A stretch of DNA of 51,125 nt. Origin: Chloroherpeton thalassium (GTDB taxonomy: Bacteria; Bacteroidota; Ignavibacteria; Kapaibacteriales; UBA2268). Shown here one piece after another: positions 17,345 through 27,355 of this stretch. A model generated the notes under the pieces. That model did not search any database. It saw only the letters and a list, made by a program, of their open reading frames with translations, and was not told the DNA's origin. The translations under genes were made by a program, and so were the position numbers. Position 1 is the first letter of the stretch. The number at the start of each line of letters is the position of its first letter. The stretch spans positions 1 to 51,125 of the forward strand of contig DYLM01000006.1 in NCBI GenBank assembly GCA_020722095.1, given 5' to 3'.

Positions 17345-19068
17345 GAAGATTCGTACATTTTCTTTATAATCTCAAAAAGTTTCTTGTTTTTTGATCCATA
17401 TTTTGCAATTGCTCGGAAAACGATGGAGCCTTCCTGATACATTTTTGCATATATTTTATGTTGTAATAACTTTTGAAATTCATCAAATTTGACTACAACT
17501 TTAGGATTATTAATGGGCAATGAAATGCTTTGAATATTCTTTTCTATTTGATAAGCAGCTTTTTCTGAACTTTCTTGGTCATTTGATATTTGCGTTCTCT
17601 CTCCTTCATTTTTTATGTTTGTTTTGAGAAATTTAAGTCTATTTTTTGTTCTTGTTACTGCCACATAAAGAATGTTTATCTCTTCGTTAATTTTAGCAAA
17701 ATTTACATTTTTTCTCTTATGAATGTCTTTTACATCGCTTTCTTTTATGAAATCATTTGCAAGTTCAACTGAATCATATTCCATACCTTTTGCCTTATGA
17801 AGTGTAGTAAATATCATAGAAGCATTATTTTTATGAGAAATGTCGGGAATACTTTTCTTTTTTAAAAAAGCAAGGATTTTATTTAAATGTTTTCCATATT
17901 TCTTAACCAAATCTGTAAAATTTGATAAATTTGTGTCGCTTGCCTTTTTATTATAATTTGCCAACTCACCGAAAGTACCAAAATTTCTTATAAAATTAGA
18001 TTTTATCAAATATCTTTTATCTGCATAAAGATTTTGAATATCATTAAGCAGGCTGTTCTCTTCCAGAAAGAAAGCATTACTATTGCCACCTTCAAAGAAA
18101 ATTCTAGTATCTTTTGAACTTTTTCTGGCAAATTCTAATGCATTATCAATCATTTCTAGATTTGTTCTTGCTATCAAAGCTTTTACTTTTGTAGATTTTG
18201 AATTTCCACTTCCAATTACAGATATTTTGTAATCGTTATTTATATACTTCTTCCAATTGATAATTCGTACCGCCAAATCCGCAATATCCTGATTAAACCT
18301 AAAACTTTGAGTTAAATAAAATTGTTGGAAATCAATATTCTGGAGCATATTTACTGCATATCTCCAACTATAAATTTGTTGATTAACATCTCCAGTAATT
18401 ATTTTGGTTGCTTTTTGATTATTGACAATATCCCAAATTACAGGCGATGCGTCCTGACCTTCGTCAAAACAAATAAAGTCATAATTTAGTTTTGGTTTAT
18501 GTAATTGATATTGTTTTAAATAAAAATCGTGAGTTATTTGAATTCCACCATCTTTCATTAATTGAAAAAATAAATCTGCTAAGTAATAAATATAATCGTA
18601 ATATTCATTTACAAAATTTAACGACTCATTTTCAAATATTATCTTTATTAGGTCTAAATCTTCAATCTTTTCTACATTGCTATTATAAAAATAATCTATT
18701 AGCTTTAATGTATAATGAGCAATTAGATATTTATCAATAACTTTATTTTTATTGCTTTCAATATTTAACAATTTTGGTAATTCATAAGGAGAATATGACT
18801 TTAATGTAGTATTGTAAATATTCTGACTATGATATGCTAACGAATGAGCAGTATGAACATCAACATTAGTTATGCCCTGCTTAATTAATTTGGCTTTGGC
18901 TTCTTCCTTTACAGATTTATTGTAAGCTAAATATAGTATTTTGCTTGATTTTGAGTGAGTTTTAATATATTCTAAGATAGTTGTTGTTTTTCCAGAACCA
19001 GCAACAGCATTAACTTTAATATTCCCTGAGGAATTTATGATATGCAGTTGCTCGTCTGTTAAGTTCAT
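17341..19068 (-). CDS. Superfamily I (UvrD/Rep-type) DNA helicase, Fbh1-like
   Basis: This is a predicted ATP-dependent 3'-5' DNA helicase. Motifs run in order: Q-motif and Walker A (NLTDEQLHIIN, VNAVAGSGKTTTI), Walker B FDEGQDASP (about residue 204), motif III GDVNQQIYSWRYA, motif V TTLHKAKGMEYDSV and motif VI LYVAVTRTKNRL. The AYNKSVKEEA and DVHTAHSLAY strings after Walker A resemble Fbh1-type helicases more than classical UvrD or PcrA. At about 575 residues it is compact and lacks large 1B/2B inserts and any nuclease domain. A TTG at 19095 is also in frame; I prefer the ATG at 19068, which puts the Q-motif at the N-terminus. It lies alone between convergent and same-strand neighbours with no partner gene. 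A repair or recombination role is likely, and defence is possible but unsupported. Confidence 0.88.
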   Translation of the reverse strand: MNLTDEQLHIINSSGNIKVNAVAGSGKTTTILEYIKTHSKSSKILYLAYNKSVKEEAKAKLIKQGITNVDVHTAHSLAYHSQNIYNTTLKSYSPYELPKLLNIESNKNKVIDKYLIAHYTLKLIDYFYNSNVEKIEDLDLIKIIFENESLNFVNEYYDYIYYLADLFFQLMKDGGIQITHDFYLKQYQLHKPKLNYDFICFDEGQDASPVIWDIVNNQKATKIITGDVNQQIYSWRYAVNMLQNIDFQQFYLTQSFRFNQDIADLAVRIINWKKYINNDYKISVIGSGNSKSTKVKALIARTNLEMIDNALEFARKSSKDTRIFFEGGNSNAFFLEENSLLNDIQNLYADKRYLIKSNFIRNFGTFGELANYNKKASDTNLSNFTDLVKKYGKHLNKILAFLKKKSIPDISHKNNASMIFTTLHKAKGMEYDSVELANDFIKESDVKDIHKRKNVNFAKINEEINILYVAVTRTKNRLKFLKTNIKNEGERTQISNDQESSEKAAYQIEKNIQSISLPINNPKVVVKFDEFQKLLQHKIYAKMYQEGSIVFRAIAKYGSKNKKLFEIIKKMYESS

Positions 19069-19114
19069 CGAATTATTTAAATTTGAAAAATTCAAAATTA
19101 TAAATAATTTCTCT

Positions 19115-22100
19115 TTATTCCACTATTATCATACTTTTTGTTTGATTAATATGATTTGTCCTTAAAATGTAATAATACATTCCTGTAGGAAGCCCTTCGT
19201 TGACCAATTTAATTGAATAATTGCCAATTTTAAATGGCTTATTAATGAAAATACTTTTTACTAACACCCCACTAATTGAATAAATTTCAAGTGTAGCATT
19301 TGTTTTTTCGGATATAGAGAATTTTATCTCAGTTTCATAATTCCAAGGATTTGGATTGTTCTGTCCTAAACTGGGCATCACTCCAGTATATTGCAATGTA
19401 GATAATCCACATTTTCCATTTGAAATTAAATATGTCGAATCCGATAGCGGAACCAAATCCAAAAACATCACCGAATCTGTTGAAAATTCATCAATTAGTA
19501 ATGAAATTTTACTGAAATTTGTATCAGGAATTGTTGATAGAAAATCAATTTCAAATAATTTGCCTTTTGCTAATTGTTTGGAATTGTCAAACTTAATACT
19601 TATACTTCCCGGTGTGTAAGTGTTGGTAAATTTAGCATCAACAAAATTACGCACATCCAACATTTCCAAAGCAAAAGCATTATAATAAAGATTCATTGAA
19701 AACGACAAATCTTCTAACCATATTGTTTGCCCTTGCAAAGTAGTGTTAATATCCTTATCCAAATAAATCGGTATTGTAATTGTATCTCCTAATTGAGTAA
19801 TGAGCGAGTCGGGTATTGTGAAAGAATTTTTCGTATCAAATCCAATTTCATATCTCGGTGCATATCCAATACCAGTAAGTAAGTTGGAATCAAGAACCTG
19901 ACAAGGACTTGCCGCAATCGTTTGAATAAATTGATTGAAAGTAGCAGATTTTCGTGGACAGAATTTAAGAGTAACTGATAATGTATCGCCAACCATAAGT
20001 GTATCTGTTAGATTTGGCACAGAACTAACATAGAATAATTCATTATTCAAATTAAGCAAAGAAAACAAACTTAATGGCACATCGCCAGTATTATGCAAAA
20101 ATACTGTTCGCTCTACGCAATCAAGTACTTTGACTGAATCAAAATCAGCCGAGGAAACAGCAGTGAGTTCAGGCTTCTGTATTATCACACGAGCAAAATC
20201 GTTTTCAGCAATGATATGGTACATTATTATTTCTTCTGTATCAAAATGTATGCTATCTAAAGTAATTACCAAAGAATCTCTATCATTTATTCTTGGTTTG
20301 AAATATGCAGTAAAAATTGGTCTTAGGGAATCCACATAGCAAGCATTTTTAAGTAAAAATTCACTCCCACCAAATTCGGAATAATTATGCTTCAAAAATG
20401 GTGTATAAGACTTACATTGTGGGATTAAATAATCACTTTCCGAATACAAATACTCTAATTTTGTAGTATCATAGCCAATTCTGCAATCAATATCCACAAT
20501 ATCAGCTGGAATTGCTCTACTTGTATAAATAGGAATGGCAAGTGTATCGCAAGGCACAATGCGGAATGTATCTAATGCACTTGTATTATTGAATGTAAAG
20601 CTCAAACCATAAGCCGGTGCAAAGCCCGAACCCGACAAAATAAGAGTTGTATCAATAAAATTACAAGGGTCAGAAATGGATATTTTCAATTTATTTTCGT
20701 AATATCTTACTGCTCTTGGCTTGAATTCCAATCGTAAAGTGAGAATATTATTGGTATCAACAAAGAGTGGTAAGTTGCCACCCAATGAATCATAAGCATA
20801 AAAAACTCTTTCATTCGGTTCAAAAGTGATGTCAGTAATTGTCACTTTTGCTTGTTGAGGATTGAACTCAAGTGCTGGAATACGGAGATGAATAAATTGA
20901 GGTGTTGAAACAGTATCCACCCGTGTTGGCGGAAATATAATTCTCTTTGCGTCATATTCATAAACCAATGTTTGTTTGCCTGCTAAATAAGAAGTGTAAG
21001 TATTTTCCCAGCCGCTTCCTTTTGCTTGAAGAAATAATCTGGCATCATTATCAATTATCGTAGCATCCATTTCATTTCTTGGGCAGAACTTTATATACAA
21101 AGTATCTGTGCTTCTTGGGGGAATTTTATAAGGCACAATACCATCTGGTGAGTAATGAGAATACCAAGAATAAAATTCAGGTTTGGGATTTGTAACATTG
21201 ATTGAATCAATCCAAACGCTATCAATATCCATATCAAAATAAAATGAATTATTGATTAGTGGAATTGACCGAACTTGGCAATCGCAAGGACGAACAAATC
21301 CGTAAGTAATAACTTTTAAAGGCACATCAAGAGGAACGATAATGCCATTTCCTGTCAAATATGATGATACACTGATTGGGCAAGGTGCTAATGAATTTAC
21401 AGTAAAATATCCCTTATACTCTTTGCTTTCAGTTGGTTTGAATGCAATTATTACTTGAATTGTGTCCTTTGGTTTTAACTTTATATTATTAAAATCAGTT
21501 GGATAAATTAATTCAAAGCCAGGAGAAATTGTATAATTATTTATTATAATGTCGTAATTAGAAATATTTTCTAAATGCAAAGTATCATAGAGAACGCCTC
21601 CAACTTCAATTGTTTCATAAGCAATTTCTGATGTTAAATATAATTTAGGAGTAATTGATGTTCCATAAATCTTTGCTGACCATAACTCGCCATCTTCTGT
21701 TTGAAACTCTAAATATGCCCTATCGGCACGGTCAGTTGTATTATCTGCGGGAGTGTATCTAAAACTAAATTGGGCTCGATGATTTGGTTCTAATGTGATT
21801 GAATTTGGCAATGAAGAAGGAGAAATAAGAGTAAATTTATTATTTGCTTGATTTAAAATAAAATTTGAATAAGTCTGTGGAACTGTAGTAATGTTTTCAA
21901 TTTCTAAACTACCATCTTTTGACTGACAACTAATAACATCATTTATTTCAAGAACTTCAGGCATAAATTGCACTCTTTGCACAATTGCTTTGCCTTTAAC
22001 ATAAATGCAATATGATTGCAGACAAGAATTTTCGTACAAACACACTTCGTCAAAAAATGTACCTGATGTAGTTGGCCGGAAAGTTAGCGGGAATGGCTTG

Positions 22101-24130
22101 GTTGCATTGCTTGCAATGGATAAATTCTTTGTTCCCGTCAAGTAAAATGGTTCACCTTTTCTTAAGTATAATGATGCAGTAAGTGATTGGTCGCTTGCAT
22201 TCTTAATATCTACATTCAAAGTTGCCTCTTGCCCAACAATCACAGTACCAAAATCAACTGTATCTACCACAAATTTTATGTCTGCCTCGTAAGAACGTGC
22301 TTTAATATAAATTGGATAATGAATAGTACAATTTTCGGATTTGGCAATAATTACAATGGAATCGTTGAACACACCTTTTTGCTTTGGGAAAAAACGGAAA
22401 TAACTTGGATTATAGCCTGTTTCGGGTTCTAAAATTATCGGAAATTTGAATGATTTTCCAAAGAAATTTGGCGGGATTGTAATGCTCTCAATTGTAATAT
22501 TCTTGTTAGACTTGTTCATCCATTCATACTCAACTGATTCATCGGGCATATCCACACAAGACTGACCAAAATTGAATGAATCCAATCTTTCTTCGCTTCC
22601 TCTTTTCCAAATTACGAGAACTTCATTTACTTTACCATAAATTGGAATTTTCACATCTCCAGCACATTTATCAGTTGATAAAATACGAAGAGTATCATAA
22701 TATGCCATTGTTGTATCACGTGAGTAAAATCTTATTTTTACATCTAAACATTCATTTGGCATTAGCACTTTTGGCAAAGTTGGATAAGTCAATTGAAATA
22801 CTTCGGGCATTTTTAGATTAATACTATTAACAGTGATAGAATTTTTTGAAGTATTGCAAATCTTTAAAGTAGAATCAATGAAAGGTTTTTCTATACATCT
22901 TGCTTTAAGTGAGTCAAACTTCATTTGTAGCGATGACATACTTAATTCTGACTTCCGAGTGATAGAAACTGGCACATTTAAGTGATAATAACCACAACTA
23001 TTATTATTTCTAAATAATAACCTCGTTTTTATTGTTCCAATAAAATCAAGTTTTGCTTTCACTCTAATGGTAACGGGTTGTCCTGGTTGTAAAGGTGTAT
23101 ATCTCCAAGACAATAGTGTTTCTTCCTTTGTCCCATTTAAAAAATAAAATATTGAATTTTTTGCTAAATATCCATCATAATCTAACATCGCAGTTGATGT
23201 TGGACAAAGAGCAGTATCAACAACAGTAAATTCGTATATTTTTTCGGTATCGCAATAAACAGTATCGGTAATAGCAGTGGGCATAACCACAACTTTTCCA
23301 TAATCTTTGCGGTCGGAAGTTACAGTTGATAAGCCAGCCCGCAAAAAACCACTATTATTGTTTGGAGTTGCATCACATAATTTATATATATAACTTGAAT
23401 CATTGCAGCGATAATAAGCATATAAATCCTTTTCTGTTCCTGCCAAAGCCCTATCCTTGTAGCAAATTAAATCATTTTGATTTAAAACTTTGCCCCAAAT
23501 GCGGATTTCATCCATATAACCTTTGTAAGTTCGATTAAGATTTGGGTCGTTGGACAAGGCATTTGTGCTTCCTAATTGCAGTGACAAATCAGGATTATTA
23601 ATTTGCTTGAATGCGTAGTAAGGATATCTGGAATTTCGTGCTGAATCGACAGGATAGGAATTTACATAAATATAAATCCATCCTGTCGAACCATCAGCAA
23701 CAAATGCAAAATGATTCCAATTATCATAATAATTACTAAATGGAATTGATAAACGAGTGTCATCAAGGTTCCCAAGAGTTTCATTTTGACCATTGATATG
23801 GAAAATAAGCGAGTCGTCTGGCGAGATATACACAACCCATGAGTCGTATTTTTCGGTTGCAGGTCCCCACATTCCACCAATATATTGCAGTTTCCCTGAC
23901 TGTCTCTCTGGCTTTAACCACATTTCCAATGTCATATTTTGATTGACTTTTTGACTTAAATTTGTGTTTAAAATATCAATATACTGCGCACCTCTACCTT
24001 GAGTAAGGGTAAATTTAAGCGTTTTGCCAACGCAAGTTCTAACGGTATCGCAAGGTTGATAAGCCTTGGTGGAATTGTAAAACGCAATCATTAAAATTGC
24101 TAATATCAATAGTCTTCTAATTAAAATCAT
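19115..24130 (-). CDS. Giant secreted protein: LamG-like lectin domain, ASH/choice-of-anchor repeats, cohesin-like domains, T9SS sorting domain
   Basis: The 1671-residue protein is predicted to be exported by Sec and then T9SS. A signal peptide occupies residues 1-24. A concanavalin A/LamG-like domain follows (about 45-245: LEMWLKPERQSG, YKGYMDEIRIWGKVL). Several Ig-like ASH/choice-of-anchor D repeats come next, recognisable from patterns such as VDFGTVIVGQEATLNVDIKN and LTLRLEFKPRAVRYYENKL. Two cohesin-like segments near the C-terminal third (from GLSFTFNNTSALDTF and from GFDTKNSFTIPD) follow. The last 85 residues are a type A sorting domain (LGQNNPNPWNYETEIKFSI, ATLEIYSISGVLVKS, GMYYYILRTN). 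It is last in the minus-strand set with DUF1501, DUF1800 and the OmpA protein. A surface or extracellular-matrix role is likely. Ligand and partners cannot be read from sequence. Confidence 0.85.
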   Translation of the reverse strand: MILIRRLLILAILMIAFYNSTKAYQPCDTVRTCVGKTLKFTLTQGRGAQYIDILNTNLSQKVNQNMTLEMWLKPERQSGKLQYIGGMWGPATEKYDSWVVYISPDDSLIFHINGQNETLGNLDDTRLSIPFSNYYDNWNHFAFVADGSTGWIYIYVNSYPVDSARNSRYPYYAFKQINNPDLSLQLGSTNALSNDPNLNRTYKGYMDEIRIWGKVLNQNDLICYKDRALAGTEKDLYAYYRCNDSSYIYKLCDATPNNNSGFLRAGLSTVTSDRKDYGKVVVMPTAITDTVYCDTEKIYEFTVVDTALCPTSTAMLDYDGYLAKNSIFYFLNGTKEETLLSWRYTPLQPGQPVTIRVKAKLDFIGTIKTRLLFRNNNSCGYYHLNVPVSITRKSELSMSSLQMKFDSLKARCIEKPFIDSTLKICNTSKNSITVNSINLKMPEVFQLTYPTLPKVLMPNECLDVKIRFYSRDTTMAYYDTLRILSTDKCAGDVKIPIYGKVNEVLVIWKRGSEERLDSFNFGQSCVDMPDESVEYEWMNKSNKNITIESITIPPNFFGKSFKFPIILEPETGYNPSYFRFFPKQKGVFNDSIVIIAKSENCTIHYPIYIKARSYEADIKFVVDTVDFGTVIVGQEATLNVDIKNASDQSLTASLYLRKGEPFYLTGTKNLSIASNATKPFPLTFRPTTSGTFFDEVCLYENSCLQSYCIYVKGKAIVQRVQFMPEVLEINDVISCQSKDGSLEIENITTVPQTYSNFILNQANNKFTLISPSSLPNSITLEPNHRAQFSFRYTPADNTTDRADRAYLEFQTEDGELWSAKIYGTSITPKLYLTSEIAYETIEVGGVLYDTLHLENISNYDIIINNYTISPGFELIYPTDFNNIKLKPKDTIQVIIAFKPTESKEYKGYFTVNSLAPCPISVSSYLTGNGIIVPLDVPLKVITYGFVRPCDCQVRSIPLINNSFYFDMDIDSVWIDSINVTNPKPEFYSWYSHYSPDGIVPYKIPPRSTDTLYIKFCPRNEMDATIIDNDARLFLQAKGSGWENTYTSYLAGKQTLVYEYDAKRIIFPPTRVDTVSTPQFIHLRIPALEFNPQQAKVTITDITFEPNERVFYAYDSLGGNLPLFVDTNNILTLRLEFKPRAVRYYENKLKISISDPCNFIDTTLILSGSGFAPAYGLSFTFNNTSALDTFRIVPCDTLAIPIYTSRAIPADIVDIDCRIGYDTTKLEYLYSESDYLIPQCKSYTPFLKHNYSEFGGSEFLLKNACYVDSLRPIFTAYFKPRINDRDSLVITLDSIHFDTEEIIMYHIIAENDFARVIIQKPELTAVSSADFDSVKVLDCVERTVFLHNTGDVPLSLFSLLNLNNELFYVSSVPNLTDTLMVGDTLSVTLKFCPRKSATFNQFIQTIAASPCQVLDSNLLTGIGYAPRYEIGFDTKNSFTIPDSLITQLGDTITIPIYLDKDINTTLQGQTIWLEDLSFSMNLYYNAFALEMLDVRNFVDAKFTNTYTPGSISIKFDNSKQLAKGKLFEIDFLSTIPDTNFSKISLLIDEFSTDSVMFLDLVPLSDSTYLISNGKCGLSTLQYTGVMPSLGQNNPNPWNYETEIKFSISEKTNATLEIYSISGVLVKSIFINKPFKIGNYSIKLVNEGLPTGMYYYILRTNHINQTKSMIIVE

Positions 24131-24151
24131 TTTTATTTGTTAAATTAAAGT

Positions 24152-25732
24152 TTATTTAAAAACTGTAAATTTTTCTGTAAATCTATTATTATCAGCAATA
24201 ACCGAAACAATATAAGTCCCATTTGAATTAACATTAAATGGAATTTTATAATAACCTTCGAATAAATAACTTCTTTGAATTACTTGATTTACTTTGCCAT
24301 TTAAATTAAAGATAGTAATATCAACAAAAGCAGGTTTTTTCAATTCAAATCTGATTTTTCCAACTCCGCTATTTGGATTAGGACTTACGAGTATTTTACC
24401 ATTCGCTATTTGTGCATTTTGATTAAATATTGAATTTACTCTTCTTTCCAATACATTTAATGGAAGGAAAGATTCGCCAAATACTTTTATAACATCTTCG
24501 GGTGTTGCTCCTAATCGTTTCTCCAGAATTTCAGTGAATATTACGCGATAATCTGTCTGGAATTTTACATTTCCATATTGGTCTAAATCATTCAAATTTG
24601 GTCGGTTATTCCAATATCCACCATTCACAAATTTATCGTGTCCCCAGATAAATTGCATAGAGGCGGCTCCGTGATCTGTGCCACGACTACCATTATCATA
24701 AGCACGGCGTCCAAATTCCGAAATTGTCATTCCTGTTATCCTTTCGGAATATCCATTTTCGAGAGCATCTTGCATAAATTCCGAAATTGCTTTTGCAGTT
24801 TCATTTAAGAGTACAAAATGCTGACCCGTAAATGCAGTATTCATCTGCTGTGCGTGAAAGTCAAAATTACTCAATTTTACAAAAAATACTTTTGTCTTCA
24901 AGCCACCAGCAATCAATGCTGAAATCATTTTAAATTTTTTGGATAAGTTGCTATCAGAATACAAATCGCCATTTATTATTGTCATTCCTTTATCATAAGC
25001 AGCTTTTACTGCTTGGGAATATAAATCAGATTGACGGGCGATTGTATGAACAAAATTATATTCATTATCGTAATAATTTTTCCCTGTCAGCAAGTCTTCT
25101 TTAGGTGTTAATCCCGCCCCAAGTTTGTAAAACTCATCGGGATCGGTTAAAGCAACGCCCATATCACCTTTTTCGCTCTTGAACATAAGCGAAATTGCTC
25201 CATCAATTGAAATTGATATTGGATGTTCGGGGATTTCCATTGGATAATTTGGTAATTTATGTGCAAAATATCTGCCCAGCCAACCTTCAAGCAATTTCTT
25301 ATTATTGTTTGATTTAGGATTGATGCCCGAAAGCCAAATATCTTCCGAACGGAAGTGGGATAAATTTGGCTGGTCGTACCCAATTCCTTCCACTATCGCC
25401 AATCGTCCATCTTCGAACATTCTCTTCATTCCACCATTGCTTACATCTTCCACTAACGCTTTGTTCATATATATGTCATTAACCTTAACAGCTTCTTCCA
25501 CAGGAATTCCAATATTTGGTCGGATTTTGTAATATTCGCTATCTTCGGCAGGAATAATTGTGTTCAATCCATCATTTCCACCAAAAAGTTCAAGAATAAT
25601 CACAACATTATCATTTTCAAGAAAATCATCTTGAACAATTTGCGGTTCGTCAAATCCTTTCAACAATTTAGGTGTTAATGTTATTCCAGCACCAACTGCT
25701 GCTGTTGTTTGAATAAATCTTCTCCTATTCAT
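24152..25732 (-). CDS. DUF1501 secreted protein with Tat-like signal and T9SS sorting domain
   Basis: The 526-residue protein belongs to the DUF1501 family, a sulfatase-like alkaline phosphatase superfamily group of uncertain function. The N-terminus MNRRRFIQTTAAVGAGITLT is a Tat-like signal with an R-R-R-F core followed by a hydrophobic stretch. Family features include LELFGGNDGLNTIIP, MTISEFGRRAYDNGSRGTDH and AASMQFIWG. The last 80 residues form a type A T9SS sorting domain (VSPNPNSGVGKIRFEL, VDITIFNLNGKVNQV, NGTYIVSVIADN). AGGAG sits well placed before the ATG. It is 15 bases from the upstream DUF1800 gene and 21 bases before the giant surface protein gene. A Tat-type leader together with a T9SS tail implies folding in the cytosol before outer-membrane transit, which is unusual. 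Confidence 0.85.
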   Translation of the reverse strand: MNRRRFIQTTAAVGAGITLTPKLLKGFDEPQIVQDDFLENDNVVIILELFGGNDGLNTIIPAEDSEYYKIRPNIGIPVEEAVKVNDIYMNKALVEDVSNGGMKRMFEDGRLAIVEGIGYDQPNLSHFRSEDIWLSGINPKSNNNKKLLEGWLGRYFAHKLPNYPMEIPEHPISISIDGAISLMFKSEKGDMGVALTDPDEFYKLGAGLTPKEDLLTGKNYYDNEYNFVHTIARQSDLYSQAVKAAYDKGMTIINGDLYSDSNLSKKFKMISALIAGGLKTKVFFVKLSNFDFHAQQMNTAFTGQHFVLLNETAKAISEFMQDALENGYSERITGMTISEFGRRAYDNGSRGTDHGAASMQFIWGHDKFVNGGYWNNRPNLNDLDQYGNVKFQTDYRVIFTEILEKRLGATPEDVIKVFGESFLPLNVLERRVNSIFNQNAQIANGKILVSPNPNSGVGKIRFELKKPAFVDITIFNLNGKVNQVIQRSYLFEGYYKIPFNVNSNGTYIVSVIADNNRFTEKFTVFK

Positions 25733-25747
25733 AATATTTCTCCTTTA

Positions 25748-27343
25748 TTAACATAATTGAAAATCTGGTGTTGCAAACATTCTTTTAACAAAATTTCGTA
25801 GTCCTTGTGCAACTTTTATATCGTTTGATTCGATGGCAGTTGCCCAATCAGCAGTAGAAATGCCATTGGCAAGTATTGTTTTGTATTCACTTTGCCTTTC
25901 TGTTGATATTTCAACGGGTAAAAAATATGAAATAAGATTGTCAAAAAGATTTTCAAAATTTGAATAATCCTCAAATTTCTTTGCAAAATCTATTAGTTCA
26001 TTATCAGTAAGAATTTCCAAATATTCATTTGCATATTGCACACGTAGCGGATAAGTATTTGTATTAATCCAAGTTCGGTATGCCTTCCAACTTCCAACAT
26101 TAGGCGGATCGTATAAAACTTGCTCTAATGTATTCATCATCTTACGAGTTTTGCCAGATTGCACTTTGTCTAAATCTTTTCCGAACATCTTTTGCAAACC
26201 GATTAGAAATTCAGGTGGAGTTTTGATTTGACATCCATAAAGTTCTTCGCTGAAAAAGAAATTACTCGTAAATAACTTTTTGTATAATTTCCCTAATTCA
26301 AAATTATTATCATAAAAGTATTGAGCAAGTTGATTTATAACATTAATATCTGAACCTGTCGGATTGCTATAGCAGAAATATCGCAAAATTTTATCGCTGA
26401 TAAAACGGGCAATAGACATTCCACGCTCTGTAAATAAAATATCCATCAATCCATCAACTTCTTTTGCTTTAACCAAGTCTTGGGTGTTCTCGTCATCAGT
26501 AATTGGGTCAATCTGACCAAATTGGAATAATTTTTTGCTACCCTTATCGTGCAAATCTCTAACGAAAAAAGTTTCGAATGGCTTGTTTGCGGGGGCTCCG
26601 GGTTGTCCCAAGTATGCAACTGTTCTCCAACCTGTCAATGCTTTGGAGCCTTCACGAATATCTGCTTCTGTGTAGTTACCCGCACCTGTATCAAGGTCGC
26701 CAATGCCCATTGTGAATAATTCCATAAGTTCACGCATATAATTTTCATTTGGAGCAGAACCGCCACTATAAAATAAACTTTGATAAAGCAACATTGCCCC
26801 ATCTAAAGTTATTGCAGAAGCAATGTCTTTGTATGATGAAAATCGTAATTTCCGTAATGTTGCATTATTTCTGTACAAAAGTGGTGCAGGAATTAAAGCT
26901 TCGGTATCGTAAGTAAATTCAATAGACCAAATTGTTGATAAAAACAATGTAAATTTTTCAACTTCGGGGAAGGTTGAGTTTTTCATTTGTGCTAACCACC
27001 AGTCCAATAATTCATTGTAATGTGCTTTTTGAATACCTTCTATCTGAAATCTTATATCAAGTGGCAAATCATCAAGTGGATTTTCCTCTAATTTATTTAG
27101 CCAATTGTTCATTGAATTTGTTGGTTGTGGTGCTGGATTAGTACCATCACCAAAAACAATATCAAAAGCTTCGGCAGGAGTTTTGCCGATTATTTGATTA
27201 ATTTGTTCGGGTGTTGGGTGGAAAGTAAGCCTTCGCAAAAAGTGTTGAGCTTGCTTTTTATTCATCTTTCCAGTAAACTCGCTCAAATCTCCAGCAAGAA
27301 TGGAAGGATAATTATTGTTTTTTAGTAAGTTAAGAAGTTTCAT
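25748..27343 (-). CDS. DUF1800 family protein
   Basis: The 531-residue protein matches DUF1800, usually encoded next to DUF1501 in Bacteroidota, Planctomycetes and related groups. Visible family features are KKQAQHFLRRLTFHPTPEQI near the start, WWLAQMKNSTFPEVEKFTLFLSTIW, the LYQSLFYSGGSAPNENYMRELMELFTMGIG block, and the C-terminal DPPNVGSWKAYRTWI. No clear signal peptide is present at the annotated start, although family members are usually exported, so export may depend on the DUF1501 partner. GAGG precedes the ATG. It sits 12 bases after the OmpA gene and 15 bases before DUF1501, indicating an operon. Biochemical function is unknown for the family. Confidence 0.85.
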   Translation of the reverse strand: MKLLNLLKNNNYPSILAGDLSEFTGKMNKKQAQHFLRRLTFHPTPEQINQIIGKTPAEAFDIVFGDGTNPAPQPTNSMNNWLNKLEENPLDDLPLDIRFQIEGIQKAHYNELLDWWLAQMKNSTFPEVEKFTLFLSTIWSIEFTYDTEALIPAPLLYRNNATLRKLRFSSYKDIASAITLDGAMLLYQSLFYSGGSAPNENYMRELMELFTMGIGDLDTGAGNYTEADIREGSKALTGWRTVAYLGQPGAPANKPFETFFVRDLHDKGSKKLFQFGQIDPITDDENTQDLVKAKEVDGLMDILFTERGMSIARFISDKILRYFCYSNPTGSDINVINQLAQYFYDNNFELGKLYKKLFTSNFFFSEELYGCQIKTPPEFLIGLQKMFGKDLDKVQSGKTRKMMNTLEQVLYDPPNVGSWKAYRTWINTNTYPLRVQYANEYLEILTDNELIDFAKKFEDYSNFENLFDNLISYFLPVEISTERQSEYKTILANGISTADWATAIESNDIKVAQGLRNFVKRMFATPDFQLC

Positions 27344-27355
27344 ATTACCTCTTTT

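Noticed and set aside
17341-19068. Helicase considered as part of an antiphage defence system
   Set aside because: No nuclease, toxin, methylase or other defence partner lies nearby, and a lone superfamily I helicase is better explained by repair or recombination.
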